A DNA stretch of 64,000 nt from Rossellomorea marisflavi (GTDB lineage: Bacteria > Bacillota > Bacilli > Bacillales > Bacillaceae_B), in the NCBI RefSeq assembly GCF_009806575.1, contig NZ_CP047095.1:1034001-1098000 (forward strand), in the 5' to 3' direction. The notes below the pieces were generated by a model. The model saw only the letters and a program-made list of their open reading frames with translations, was not told where the DNA came from and ran no database searches. This document shows positions 24,182-33,239 of this stretch, one piece after another; the first letter of the stretch is position 1, and each line of letters opens with the position of its first letter. The translations under genes and the position numbers were made by a program.

Positions 24182-26398
24182 ATGTTCAAGAAATCGAGAG
24201 TCTTTTATCGCCTATTCGTCCCGTTCTTCCTTTTAGGAGTGGGGCTTGTCTTGGGCTTCTGTATTTTCATTTATACAACCACCTACAATTCGGTGGAGGA
24301 ATCATTCCTGAAGGACAAGCGTGATTATACGCTGCAGGTCCTGCATAATGTGGAGCAAAAGGTGAGAACCATCGAGTACGGTTTCACCGCCTACAGCTCG
24401 ACGTCGAGCTTTGAGGAAACGTTCAAAACGCCCTTTTATGAATCGGAATTCGATCGCTATCAGGACATCCGGAAGGAAATGAGCTACATCGAAATGCTCG
24501 GAATCGAGGGGAGTGCGTACAATCTCATCAGCCTCGATCAGAAATGGGGCATCATCAACGGATCGTTGAAAACGCTTACGGAGCAAGAACTAGACGGCTT
24601 CAAGGAGAAGTATGTAGAAGGCAAGACCCAAAGCCTTTTCTGGCGTCCCGACGAGGAACAGATCGAGATGATCATGACGCTTCCCATTTACCGGAGTGAG
24701 AAGTTCGCCATGGGGACGGCGAGCATCCCGAAGCGGAGCATCGATCAGATTGTCGGTGATAAAGAGCAATACGTGGAAATCTACAATAAGCAGGATGAGC
24801 TCCTCTATTCCAATCAGGAAAAGGATAGCAGCCTCACGAGCGGAGAGTTCAAACGTCTCAAAGAAAAAGCCGCCAACGGCATGACCATGATGCGGGCAAA
24901 GGACGGGCGCACCTATGTGTATGCCCTGTCCGACTACAACCAGTGGCTCTACATGGTGGAAGTGAACCAGGGGGAAATCGGCACGATCATCCGCAATACG
25001 GCGATCGGGCTTGTGATCACTTCACTCCTCCTCATCCTCTTGGTCGGCTTCATCTCGTACCGCCTGGCAGAGTCCTACTCAAAGCCGATCAGGAAAATTC
25101 AGGAAAAACTCGCCCTTCCCCGGGTTCCATCGAAGGAAAACGAGCTTTCCCTCCTTGCCGCTTCCATTGAGCAGGTGGTGGATCAAAATGAGCTTCTCAC
25201 TGAAGATCTCACCAGGCAACAGCCGCAGCTCGAGACCCTGTTCGTCCTTAGTCTGTTCCGGAACCGCCTGTCGGAGAAAGAAGTGCAGAACCGCCTGGAA
25301 CAATTCGGCTATGATGTGAATCAGAAGGTCTTCTACACAGCGGTGATCCAGATGGACACAGATTTTGAAGAGCAGGGAGTGGAACGGGATCTCTTCCGCC
25401 TGGCCATCAATCAGGTGGTGGCAGAGTGCATCCCGGAATCGGAGCGCTTCATCCCCATCGTCCTGAATGATGAGATGCAGGCGACGATCCTCGTGTTCCC
25501 GGAATCGGAAGAAGAACCAGAGCGGAAGATCGCCCAGTACTACGAAAGCATCCAGCAGGCGGTGAAGGAAAACCTCCATGTCACCTTGAGCGCCGGAATC
25601 AGCGCCCCTTATGACGCTATCGTCAAGAGCAAGGAGGCCGTGGACCTTGCGAAAGAATCCCTGTATTATCGCGTGAACGTCGGGGCTGAATCCATCATCT
25701 TCTTCTCGGATATCTCGCAGATGGTCAATGATGCCACGCTTTCGAAGTTTCCACTGGATCTCCACAACCAGCTCCTCGGGGCGGTGCGATCGGGAGAGGA
25801 AGACGAAGCCGTGTCCCATATGGACAACCTGATCGCGGACATCTTCAAAACGAATAAAAATCCTGTCAGCATCGGTGTGACCCTGACCCGCATCATCAAC
25901 GATCTCGTCCAGCTCGGGCAGCTCCTCGGGGCGGACTTCGCCATCTTCGACCGGATCAAGCCCCTTTACGAAGAGGCCATGAATGCCTACAGTCCGGACA
26001 GGATCAGGAAGCGGCTGACGGAGGATCTCCTGAAGCCGGTGATCCGTTCGACCCATGATAAAAAGGAGCAGTCCATCAAGTCCCTTTCCCAGAAGATCGT
26101 CTACATCGTGGAAACGGAGTTTGATCAGGATCTCTCCCTCGATCAGATCGCGGACCGGCTCCATTACAACCCGAATTACCTCAGCAATGTGTTTAAGAAG
26201 GAGTACGGCGAGAGCTTTGGTGATTACCTCATGAACTACCGTCTCCAGAAGGCCCAGAGGTGGCTCGTGGAAACGGAGTGGACGGTGAAGGAGATCGCCG
26301 AGAAACTTCAGTACCGCAATTCCCAGAACTTCATCCGCTTCTTCAAGAAGCGCCTCGATATGACCCCGGGCGATTACCGGAAGAAACATCGGCATTGA
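24182..26398 (+). CDS. Membrane-bound AraC-type regulator, YesS-like
   Basis: 738 residues. Membrane segment 1 (about 10-32), an extracellular sensor domain to about 275, membrane segment 2 (about 280-302), a long cytoplasmic middle, and a C-terminal AraC double helix-turn-helix (IADRLHYNPNYLSNVFKKEY, LQYRNSQNFIRFFKK). YesS in Bacillus subtilis has this design and activates rhamnogalacturonan genes. It opens the pectin locus and would sense an extracellular pectin fragment. Possible -10 TATAAA near 24092. A terminator follows. Confidence 0.88.
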   Translation: MFKKSRVFYRLFVPFFLLGVGLVLGFCIFIYTTTYNSVEESFLKDKRDYTLQVLHNVEQKVRTIEYGFTAYSSTSSFEETFKTPFYESEFDRYQDIRKEMSYIEMLGIEGSAYNLISLDQKWGIINGSLKTLTEQELDGFKEKYVEGKTQSLFWRPDEEQIEMIMTLPIYRSEKFAMGTASIPKRSIDQIVGDKEQYVEIYNKQDELLYSNQEKDSSLTSGEFKRLKEKAANGMTMMRAKDGRTYVYALSDYNQWLYMVEVNQGEIGTIIRNTAIGLVITSLLLILLVGFISYRLAESYSKPIRKIQEKLALPRVPSKENELSLLAASIEQVVDQNELLTEDLTRQQPQLETLFVLSLFRNRLSEKEVQNRLEQFGYDVNQKVFYTAVIQMDTDFEEQGVERDLFRLAINQVVAECIPESERFIPIVLNDEMQATILVFPESEEEPERKIAQYYESIQQAVKENLHVTLSAGISAPYDAIVKSKEAVDLAKESLYYRVNVGAESIIFFSDISQMVNDATLSKFPLDLHNQLLGAVRSGEEDEAVSHMDNLIADIFKTNKNPVSIGVTLTRIINDLVQLGQLLGADFAIFDRIKPLYEEAMNAYSPDRIRKRLTEDLLKPVIRSTHDKKEQSIKSLSQKIVYIVETEFDQDLSLDQIADRLHYNPNYLSNVFKKEYGESFGDYLMNYRLQKAQRWLVETEWTVKEIAEKLQYRNSQNFIRFFKKRLDMTPGDYRKKHRH

Positions 26399-26402
26399 TA
26401 CA

Positions 26403-26456
26403 AAAAAATCCGAACCCACCCGCTGAGCGGATGACGTTCGGATTTCTTCTTTTTCC
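26403..26456. terminator. Bidirectional terminator (regulator / LplC)
   Basis: AAATCCGAAC (26406-26415) pairs with GTTCGGATTT (26436-26445), with an inner CCGC/GCGG stem and T-rich tail. It serves the plus-strand regulator and the convergent permease gene. Confidence 0.8.
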
Positions 26457-26459
26457 CCT

Positions 26460-27344
26460 TTATCCCTTCACGGAACCGACAAGGGCCCCTTTGACAAAGT
26501 ACTTCTGGACGAATGGGTAGGCAACCAGCATCGGCACCGTGGCGATCACGATGACGGCCATCTTGATCGTCTGGGCAGGGGGCACAACGTCAACGGACGA
26601 CCCTTCTGCCTGCATCCCACTTGAGACGATGACGATCTGGCGCAGGAGCACCTGGATCGGCCATTTCGATGAATCATTGATATAGAGGATGGCAGTCATA
26701 TACGTATTCCAGTATGTGACGGCATAAAAGAGTGAAATCGTCGCGATCGACGGCATGGCAAGCGGCAGCATGATCCGCATGAACACACCGAAATCCGTGC
26801 ATCCATCCATCTTCGCCGACTCCTCCAGACTGTCGGGAAGCGCTTGGAAGAAGTTCCTCATGATGATGAGGTTAAAGGCATTGATGGCGACAGGCAGAAT
26901 GAGAGACCAGTAGGAATCAATGAGTCCGAAGCTTTTCACCACCAGGAACGTCGGGATCATCCCGCCGCTGAAAAGCATGGAGAATACGACGAGGAAGTTG
27001 ATGAACCCCCTGCCGAACAAGTAGCGTCTCGACAGCCCATATGCCATGAGGGCTGTGAGGACCATGCTGACCAGGGTCCCGATCCCCGTCACCCCGATCG
27101 ATACGACAAGTGATTTGAAGAGGGTGGGGGTGGACAGTATGTAATGGTAGGCATCGAGTGAAAAGGTTTTCGGGAATAAGATGAATTTCCTTTCGATCAC
27201 TTCTTGTGTCGATGCGAATGAACTGGCGATGACGTTCACGAACGGAATGAAGCAAGCAAGTGCGACGAGAACAAGCAGCGTGTTGTTCACGATGGAGAAA
27301 GCAACCCCGCTTTTTGAACGCCGCTTCCATTTAGGCTCTTTCAT
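26460..27344 (-). CDS. LplC/YtcP-type carbohydrate ABC transporter permease
   Basis: 294 residues from ATG 27344 (AAAGGAGG 7 nt upstream). Six membrane segments; the ABC-2 sugar permease EAA loop is EESAKMDGCTDFGVFMRIMLPLA (only the core EESAKMDGCTDFG cited as signature). The end QKYFVKGALVGSVKG is typical of MalG/LplC proteins. It is one half of a type I sugar importer for pectin or rhamnogalacturonan oligosaccharides. Unusually it is divergent from its partner LplB instead of following it. The ATPase is not in the window; a shared MsmX-type ATPase is the known solution for such systems. Confidence 0.9.
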   Translation of the reverse strand: MKEPKWKRRSKSGVAFSIVNNTLLVLVALACFIPFVNVIASSFASTQEVIERKFILFPKTFSLDAYHYILSTPTLFKSLVVSIGVTGIGTLVSMVLTALMAYGLSRRYLFGRGFINFLVVFSMLFSGGMIPTFLVVKSFGLIDSYWSLILPVAINAFNLIIMRNFFQALPDSLEESAKMDGCTDFGVFMRIMLPLAMPSIATISLFYAVTYWNTYMTAILYINDSSKWPIQVLLRQIVIVSSGMQAEGSSVDVVPPAQTIKMAVIVIATVPMLVAYPFVQKYFVKGALVGSVKG

Positions 27345-27596
27345 AACAGATCCTCCTTTAGATACGTAGCGTACGTTCACTGTAGCATCGGCGGTTTCAT
27401 TCCGTATATAATCACTTTCCCAGTAGGGGGTGGCGCCCCTGATAAGGAATGTGCCCCGGATAATCACCTGGGGGAGTCATGACACGTGAAAGGTTGATGC
27501 ACCAAAGTTTGTAAGCGCCATCATCAAATGATTATATACGTAATCCTCCTGAAATCAGTATGCTTGGAACAAGAAAGTGGTCAAAGGGGGAGACGA
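27345..27596. promoter_or_regulatory. Divergent promoter region between lplC-like and lplB-like genes
   Basis: CGTATATAATCA near 27403-27414 and its exact inverse TGATTATATACG near 27529-27540 each carry the likely -10 of one divergent promoter. TTTGTA (27508-27513) is a possible -35 for the plus strand. Between them are two small GC-rich hairpins (GGGGTGGCGCCCC near 27427, CCCC...GGGG near 27454-27475). The mirrored design suggests coordinated control of the two permease genes. Confidence 0.5.
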
Positions 27597-28574
27597 ATGG
27601 AAACTGTAGTGAAGACGGAGGATTCCTCGCTTCCGGTCCTGTCGGCGAAACAGGAGCGGATCATCAGGAGGAAGCAAATCTGGGCAGGCATCAAGACAAA
27701 CAAAATCCTGTACCTGATGATCCTCCCGGGAATTCTTTATTTCGTCATATTCAAATATCTGCCCATGGCGGGCCTGGTCATTGCGTTCCAAGATTATCAG
27801 CCGTATCTCGGAGTCCTGGAGAGTCCGTGGGTCGGGATGAAGCACTTCGTCCGGCTGTTCACCGAGCCGACCTTCTACATGCTATTGAAGAATACGCTCA
27901 TCCTGTTCGGACTCAATATCTTCATCTTCTTCCCGCTGCCGATCATCCTCTCACTCATGCTCAATGAGGTGAGGAACAGGTACTTCAAGGCGGGGATCCA
28001 GACGCTCATCTACATTCCGCACTTTATGTCCTGGGTAATCATCGTATCGATCTCCTATGTGTTCCTGAATGTGGACGGAGGCATCATCAATGAACTCCTG
28101 GCATCCCTCGGGTTCAACAAGATCAGCTTCCTGACTTCACCCGACTGGACGCGTACGATCTATATCGGACAGGTGATCTGGAAGGAGCTCGGCTGGTCGA
28201 CGATCATTTATCTCGCTGCCATCACCGCCGTCGATACCCAACTCTATGAAGCGGCCGAGATGGACGGGGCAGGCAGATTGCGCAAGACGTGGCATGTGAC
28301 GCTTCCGGCCATCCGCCCGGTCATCATCGTTCTATTAATCTTGAAGATCGGTTCCACCCTCGACCTTGGGTTCGAACACGTGTATCTTCTATTAAACTCC
28401 CTGAATCGTCAGGTGGCGGAAATCTTCGATACGTATATCTATACGGCCGGTCTCCGGAACGGTCAGCTCAGCTTCAGTACAGCCGTCGGCCTGTTCAAGG
28501 GATTGGTGGGACTCGTTCTCGTGATCCTGGCCAACAAGCTTGCCAAGAAATTCGGCGAAGACGGGGTGTATTAA
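27597..28574 (+). CDS. LplB/YtdP-type carbohydrate ABC transporter permease
   Basis: 325 residues from ATG 27597 (AAAGGGGGAGACGA upstream). Six membrane segments; conserved LplB stretches include LMILPGILYFVIFKYLPM, GLVIAFQDYQPY and the EAA loop YEAAEMDGAGRLRKTWHVTL (core). It pairs with the divergent LplC protein to form the channel of an importer. It is first in an operon with YesL, the binding protein and the pectin enzymes. Confidence 0.92.
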   Translation: METVVKTEDSSLPVLSAKQERIIRRKQIWAGIKTNKILYLMILPGILYFVIFKYLPMAGLVIAFQDYQPYLGVLESPWVGMKHFVRLFTEPTFYMLLKNTLILFGLNIFIFFPLPIILSLMLNEVRNRYFKAGIQTLIYIPHFMSWVIIVSISYVFLNVDGGIINELLASLGFNKISFLTSPDWTRTIYIGQVIWKELGWSTIIYLAAITAVDTQLYEAAEMDGAGRLRKTWHVTLPAIRPVIIVLLILKIGSTLDLGFEHVYLLLNSLNRQVAEIFDTYIYTAGLRNGQLSFSTAVGLFKGLVGLVLVILANKLAKKFGEDGVY

Positions 28575-28592
28575 CATGGGGAGGCAGACGAG

Positions 28593-29252
28593 ATGAAGTC
28601 CGTTGAGAAGCTCAATGCCATCTGTATCCTGTTACTGAAGCTTGTGTATGTGAATGCCCTTTGGCTCCTGTGCACCCTGTGCGGTGGCGTGATCTTCGGC
28701 ATCGGTCCTGCAACATATGCAGCGGTGAGCGTCTGCCGTCAGTGGGTCCGGGGGAAGGACGTTCCTGTTGCTTCGACGTTCTGGCAGTACGTAAAGGAAG
28801 GGTTCCGGGAATCGACGGCTACGAGCCTGCTGTACATGCTCGCAGGCACGGTCCTGATCGTTGATCTTCTTTTCGTGACGCAGTGGTACGTGAAGGGACT
28901 CCTCTTCCTTCTGCTGTTCGCATATGGATTGTCCCTGCTGTTCATCTTCCCGGTCATGGCGAACTACGATGTGAAAGGGATGTTCTTCAAGATCAAAACG
29001 GCCTTCTGGATCGGCCTGTCATTCCTGCAGTACTCACTCGTGACGACCCTGATCATAGCCGTGTTTTATGGTCTATTCTGGTCGATCTTTCCTGGTATTC
29101 TCGTATTCTTGGGAGCAAGCCTTCCACTCTTCCTGCTTGCATGGATGGGCAATCAGGTGTTCACAAGAATGGAAGCGCTTCATCATAATGAAACCAAACA
29201 ATTAAAAAGGGGGAAACACAATGAACAAACGCATGATCTCAAGATTGGGTAG
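28593..29252 (+). CDS. DUF624 membrane protein, YesL-like
   Basis: 219 residues with four or five membrane segments. The N-terminal NALWLLCTLCGGVIFGIGPA is the DUF624 signature. YesL proteins accompany rhamnogalacturonan and Lpl-type transport genes; the function is unknown, perhaps in assembly or regulation of the importer. It starts 18 nt after lplB and its 3' end overlaps the binding-protein gene by 32 nt. Confidence 0.88.
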   Translation: MKSVEKLNAICILLLKLVYVNALWLLCTLCGGVIFGIGPATYAAVSVCRQWVRGKDVPVASTFWQYVKEGFRESTATSLLYMLAGTVLIVDLLFVTQWYVKGLLFLLLFAYGLSLLFIFPVMANYDVKGMFFKIKTAFWIGLSFLQYSLVTTLIIAVFYGLFWSIFPGILVFLGASLPLFLLAWMGNQVFTRMEALHHNETKQLKRGKHNEQTHDLKIG

Positions 29253-30717
29253 CGTCGGACTTGCCGGGATGCTGCTTCTTGCCGGCTGCAGTGGGGAAAA
29301 AGGGTCCAGCTCTTCATCGGAAGGAGGGGACGGGAAGGTCACATGGATGAACATCCTGCACACCGCCTCGCCGCCTACAGACACCATCGTGGATGAAATC
29401 GAGAAGAAGACCGATACGAAACTCGAATTCTCTTGGGTGCCCGATGCGTCAAAGGAAGAGCGGATCAACACCGCCATCGCGTCTGATTCCCTGGCCGATA
29501 TCGTGACGATCACCATGATGGATAATTCCTCGGTGCGAAACGCCATGAAGTCCGGCATGTTCTGGAATGTAGAGGACTATCTTGATGATTACCCGAATCT
29601 GAAGGACATTTCGGAGGATGTAAGGAAGTCGGCATCCATTGAAGGGAAGCTGTACGGGGTGCCGTTCCAGAAAGATTTGTCGCGGATCGGGATTGTCATC
29701 CGCAAAGACTGGCTCGACAATCTCGGACTCGACATGCCGAAAACAACAGAGGATCTCATGAAGGTGGCCCAGGCGTTCACCGAGGATGATCCCGACGGGA
29801 ACGGCAAGGACGATACGGTAGGATTGCTCGACCGGAGCGACCTGGTGTATAGCTCGTTCAAGACGCTTGCCACCTACTTCGGAGCCCCGAATAAATGGGA
29901 TGTCGACGAACAAGGCAACTTCACACCGGAATTCGAAACAGAAGGATATGTCAAAGCCATGGACTACCTGAAGAAGATGTATGACAACGGTTGGGTGAAC
30001 AAGGACTTTGCCGTCATGGCGAAGACCGACCAGCAGCAAACGTTCGCCCAAGGGAAAGCCGGGATCTACTTCGGTGGATTATTCGACGGGCAGAACTTCC
30101 AGAACATGGCCAAAGGCATCCAGGATGATATGGAGCTTGATCTCATCAACGACATGACGTCAACAGACTACAACAAGCGCGTGATCTGGTCTGAAGGGAA
30201 CGGTGTCGGCGGCGTTCTTGCCTTCCCTCGCTCTGAAGTAAAGGACGAAGCCGAGTTGAAGAAGATCCTTCAGTTCGTCAATGATCTCCATGATGAAGAG
30301 CTGTATAGCCTGATGACCTATGGAATCGAAGGAACGCATTATGAAGAAGATGCCGACGGCCTGTACAAAATCATCGACCAGAATCTTTGGCAGCAGGAAG
30401 TACAGCCACTTGCAGCTTCAAGGCCGCGGGAAACGGGATATGAATCAAAAGATCCAAACCCGATCAAGCAGAAATCCAATGAAATGATTGCCGAAAATGC
30501 TGACTATGCCGTCCTGAACCCGGCCGTCCCACTCGAGTCTGGAACCTACTCAAGCCAAGGAACCGAGCTTCAGAAGATCATCACCGATGCCACCTATCAG
30601 TACATCCTCGGAGAGATCGACATGAAAGGATTCAAGAAAGCCGTCCAATCATGGGAAGACCAGGGGGGGAAAACCATCAAGGAAGAGTACAAAGAAGCCT
30701 ACAAGGCGAGTCAATGA
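29221..30717 (+). CDS. LplA/YtcQ-type sugar-binding lipoprotein
   Basis: 498 residues. Signal peptide ends in lipobox LAGC, followed by a Ser/Gly spacer. The large two-lobe binding protein (family 1 extracellular solute-binding) shows YGVPFQKDLSRIGIVIRKDW, DPDGNGKDDTVGL and WSEGNGVGGVLAFPR. The DPDGNGKDD loop is a calcium-binding-like loop common in LplA proteins. It delivers oligosaccharides to the LplB/LplC channel. AGGGGG lies 9 nt upstream of ATG. Confidence 0.9.
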   Translation: MNKRMISRLGSVGLAGMLLLAGCSGEKGSSSSSEGGDGKVTWMNILHTASPPTDTIVDEIEKKTDTKLEFSWVPDASKEERINTAIASDSLADIVTITMMDNSSVRNAMKSGMFWNVEDYLDDYPNLKDISEDVRKSASIEGKLYGVPFQKDLSRIGIVIRKDWLDNLGLDMPKTTEDLMKVAQAFTEDDPDGNGKDDTVGLLDRSDLVYSSFKTLATYFGAPNKWDVDEQGNFTPEFETEGYVKAMDYLKKMYDNGWVNKDFAVMAKTDQQQTFAQGKAGIYFGGLFDGQNFQNMAKGIQDDMELDLINDMTSTDYNKRVIWSEGNGVGGVLAFPRSEVKDEAELKKILQFVNDLHDEELYSLMTYGIEGTHYEEDADGLYKIIDQNLWQQEVQPLAASRPRETGYESKDPNPIKQKSNEMIAENADYAVLNPAVPLESGTYSSQGTELQKIITDATYQYILGEIDMKGFKKAVQSWEDQGGKTIKEEYKEAYKASQ

Positions 30718-30783
30718 TCATCGAGGAGGGTGGGGCACGAGACCTCCCTCCTTTCCTACTTTGTTAAAGGAGAGTGTGAAGGC

Positions 30784-31947
30784 ATGACCAACGAAACATG
30801 GGCAACGAAAACAGCGGACTCCATCATGGAACGGACGCCGAGGCTTTATGAAGAAAGGGGCTATAACGAAAAATGGTCCTATGATTACGGCGTCATCCTG
30901 AGAGGGTTTGAGTCCCTCTGGAAGCGGACGGGGGACGAACGGTATTTGGCGTACATCAGAGAGAATATGGATCACTTTATAAAGGAAGATGGAAGCATCC
31001 TCGGCTACCGGCTGGAAGAGTTCAATATCGATCACATCAACAACGGCAAGCTCCTGTTCCTGCTCCACAAGGAAACAGGCGACGAGAAATACAGGAAGGC
31101 GGCGGACCTTTTAAGGGAACAGCTGTCCCGGCATCCGCGGACGTCGGAAGGGGTGTTTTGGCATAAACAGATTTATCCTCATCAGATCTGGCTCGACGGA
31201 CTGTATATGGGAACGCCGTTCTATGCACAGTACCTCATGACTTGGAACGGCGGGGAAGGGATCGAGGACATTATCCGTCAGTTCCGTGTAAGTTACGGGC
31301 GGTTGTTGAACCGGGAGACCGGCCTTCTGCATCACGCGTGGGATGAGAAAAAGCAGCAGCCATGGGCCCATGAAGGAACCGGTTTGTCAGCCAATATTTG
31401 GGGAAGATCCGTCGGCTGGTACGTCATGGCCCTTGCCGATACGCTGGAGATCCTGCCAGAGGACACGGCGGGAAGGGACGATCTCGCGACGATGCTCGAA
31501 TCCATCCTCACAAAGGTGAAATCACTGCGGGACGAAACCGGCGTCTGGTATCAGGTGCTCGATCAGGGCGGACGGAAAGGGAATTACCTTGAAGCTTCCT
31601 GCAGCAGTATGTTCGTCTATGCCATGGCCAAAGGGATCCGTCTCGGAGTATTGGATCGTGAGGAGTGGGAAGCAGATGTCGCCGCATCCCGGAAAGGCCT
31701 TATATCAGAATTCGTCCTCCTGACGAATGAAGGGTTGGTGAACCTGAACAAAAACTGTCAGGTCGCCGGGCTCGGCGGCGCTGATCAAAGGGACGGTTCC
31801 TACGCGTACTACATCAGCGAGCCGATCATCTGCAACGATCAAAAAGGACTCGGAGCATTCCTCCAGGCCCTATGCGAATGCGAAGCGGTACTGGAAGGGG
31901 GAGACGCTTCATGTCTGTCTACGACATCACCGAGTTTGGAGCTGTAA
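30784..31947 (+). CDS. GH105 unsaturated rhamnogalacturonyl hydrolase (YteR-like)
   Basis: 387 residues from ATG 30784. It has no signal peptide, so it is cytoplasmic. The alpha6/alpha6-barrel family motifs HQIWLDGLYMGTPF (with the catalytic Asp), GTGLSANIWGRSVGWYVMAL and RDGSYAYYISEPI are clear. It removes the unsaturated galacturonyl residue left by rhamnogalacturonan or pectate lyases. It implies that the cell makes lyases elsewhere, since no lyase gene is in this locus. Its 3' end overlaps the GH28 gene by 37 nt. Confidence 0.92.
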   Translation: MTNETWATKTADSIMERTPRLYEERGYNEKWSYDYGVILRGFESLWKRTGDERYLAYIRENMDHFIKEDGSILGYRLEEFNIDHINNGKLLFLLHKETGDEKYRKAADLLREQLSRHPRTSEGVFWHKQIYPHQIWLDGLYMGTPFYAQYLMTWNGGEGIEDIIRQFRVSYGRLLNRETGLLHHAWDEKKQQPWAHEGTGLSANIWGRSVGWYVMALADTLEILPEDTAGRDDLATMLESILTKVKSLRDETGVWYQVLDQGGRKGNYLEASCSSMFVYAMAKGIRLGVLDREEWEADVAASRKGLISEFVLLTNEGLVNLNKNCQVAGLGGADQRDGSYAYYISEPIICNDQKGLGAFLQALCECEAVLEGGDASCLSTTSPSLEL

Positions 31948-33239
31948 GCAAAGGCAGGATCTGTACCGAAGCGATCCAGCGCGCCATCGATGAAGCGGAG
32001 CGCCATGGCGGTGGGAGGGTGGTCGTACCTGCAGGTGAATTCCTGACGGGCGCCCTATTCCTGAAGAGTCACATCGAGCTCCACCTGATGATGGGGGCGA
32101 CCCTTCTGTTCTCCGATCGCCAGGAGGATTATCCCGTCGTGGCATCACGCTGGGAAGGCGTGAACCGCGATGTCTATGCCTCATGCCTGTACGCGGAGGA
32201 TGCCGAACAGATCGCGGTCACGGGTTACGGGATGATCGACGGGAACGGGGAAGAATGGTGGCAGGTGTTCCGCAACGAACGGGACCGCCTCCTCTACCCG
32301 CGACCGAAGCTCATCAGCTTTGACCGCTGCAAGGGAATCACCCTTCGCGATGTGCATCTGAAGGACTCCCCGAGCTGGACCGTCAATCCCATCCGTTCCG
32401 AGAATATCACCATCGACAATGTGACGATCCTGAACCCTGCCGACTCCCCGAACACCGACGGCATCGATCCCGAGTCGTGCAAGAATGTGCGGATCAGCAA
32501 CTGCCATATTGATGTCGGGGACGACTGCATCGCCATCAAATCCGGGACAGAGGATTCCACGGACCGCACTCCGTGTGAGAACATCACGATTACGAACTGC
32601 ACGATGGTCCACGGTCACGGTGCCGTCGTCCTTGGGAGTGAGATGAGCGGTGATATCCGCAACGTCACCATTTCAAACTGCGTCTTCCAGGACACCGACC
32701 GCGGCATCCGCCTAAAGTCGAGACGGGGAAGGGGCGGCATCGTCGAAGATATCCGCGTGACGAATATCGTCATGGACAATGTGATCTGTCCTTTCATACT
32801 CAACCTCTACTACTTCTGCGGTCCGCGCGGGAAGGACCAATACGTATGGGACAAAAATCCGTATCCGGTCACGGACGAAACGCCGATGTTCCGGCGCATC
32901 CACTTCTCCCATATCACGGCGAGACGGGTCCATGCGGCAGCGGGATTCATCTACGGACTCGCCGAGCAGCACGTATCGGACGTCAGCTTCCAGCACATCG
33001 ATATCTCCATGGCGGATGATGCCATCCCGGGTAAGCCGGCCATGATGACCGGTATCGAGGATATGGCAAAACGGGGCTTTTTCATCGGCTGCTCAAGCGA
33101 CCTCCATTTCGACCGCGTCACGATCGAGAATCATGAAGGACCGCCGTTCCACGTGGAAAACAGCGGTACGATCACTGTCAGGGACTGCCTGTCGAAGACT
33201 GCAAGCGGCAGTGAAGCGGTGGAAGTGACGCTCTCATGA
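31911..33239 (+). CDS. GH28 polygalacturonase-type glycosidase
   Basis: 442 residues from ATG 31911 (AAGGGGGAG 7 nt upstream). Right-handed beta-helix. The GH28 catalytic set is present: NTDGIDPESC, VGDDCIAIKSG, HGHGAVVLGSE and the RGIRLKSRRGRGG segment (usual RIK). No signal peptide, so it works on imported oligogalacturonides, probably as an exo-enzyme releasing galacturonate. It is in the middle of the pectin operon and overlaps both neighbours. Confidence 0.92.
   Translation: MSVYDITEFGAVSKGRICTEAIQRAIDEAERHGGGRVVVPAGEFLTGALFLKSHIELHLMMGATLLFSDRQEDYPVVASRWEGVNRDVYASCLYAEDAEQIAVTGYGMIDGNGEEWWQVFRNERDRLLYPRPKLISFDRCKGITLRDVHLKDSPSWTVNPIRSENITIDNVTILNPADSPNTDGIDPESCKNVRISNCHIDVGDDCIAIKSGTEDSTDRTPCENITITNCTMVHGHGAVVLGSEMSGDIRNVTISNCVFQDTDRGIRLKSRRGRGGIVEDIRVTNIVMDNVICPFILNLYYFCGPRGKDQYVWDKNPYPVTDETPMFRRIHFSHITARRVHAAAGFIYGLAEQHVSDVSFQHIDISMADDAIPGKPAMMTGIEDMAKRGFFIGCSSDLHFDRVTIENHEGPPFHVENSGTITVRDCLSKTASGSEAVEVTLS

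Noticed and set aside
25079..26419. 446-residue minus-strand open frame
   Set aside because: Mirror frame of the YesS-like gene; its long length is a codon-bias shadow.
27426..27475. GC-rich hairpins as a riboswitch
   Set aside because: No match to a known riboswitch core could be recognised, and they lie between divergent promoters rather than in a leader.
31793..31805. GGGACGGTTCC inside the GH105 gene
   Set aside because: It encodes the family motif RDGSY; a chance match to the repeat core.
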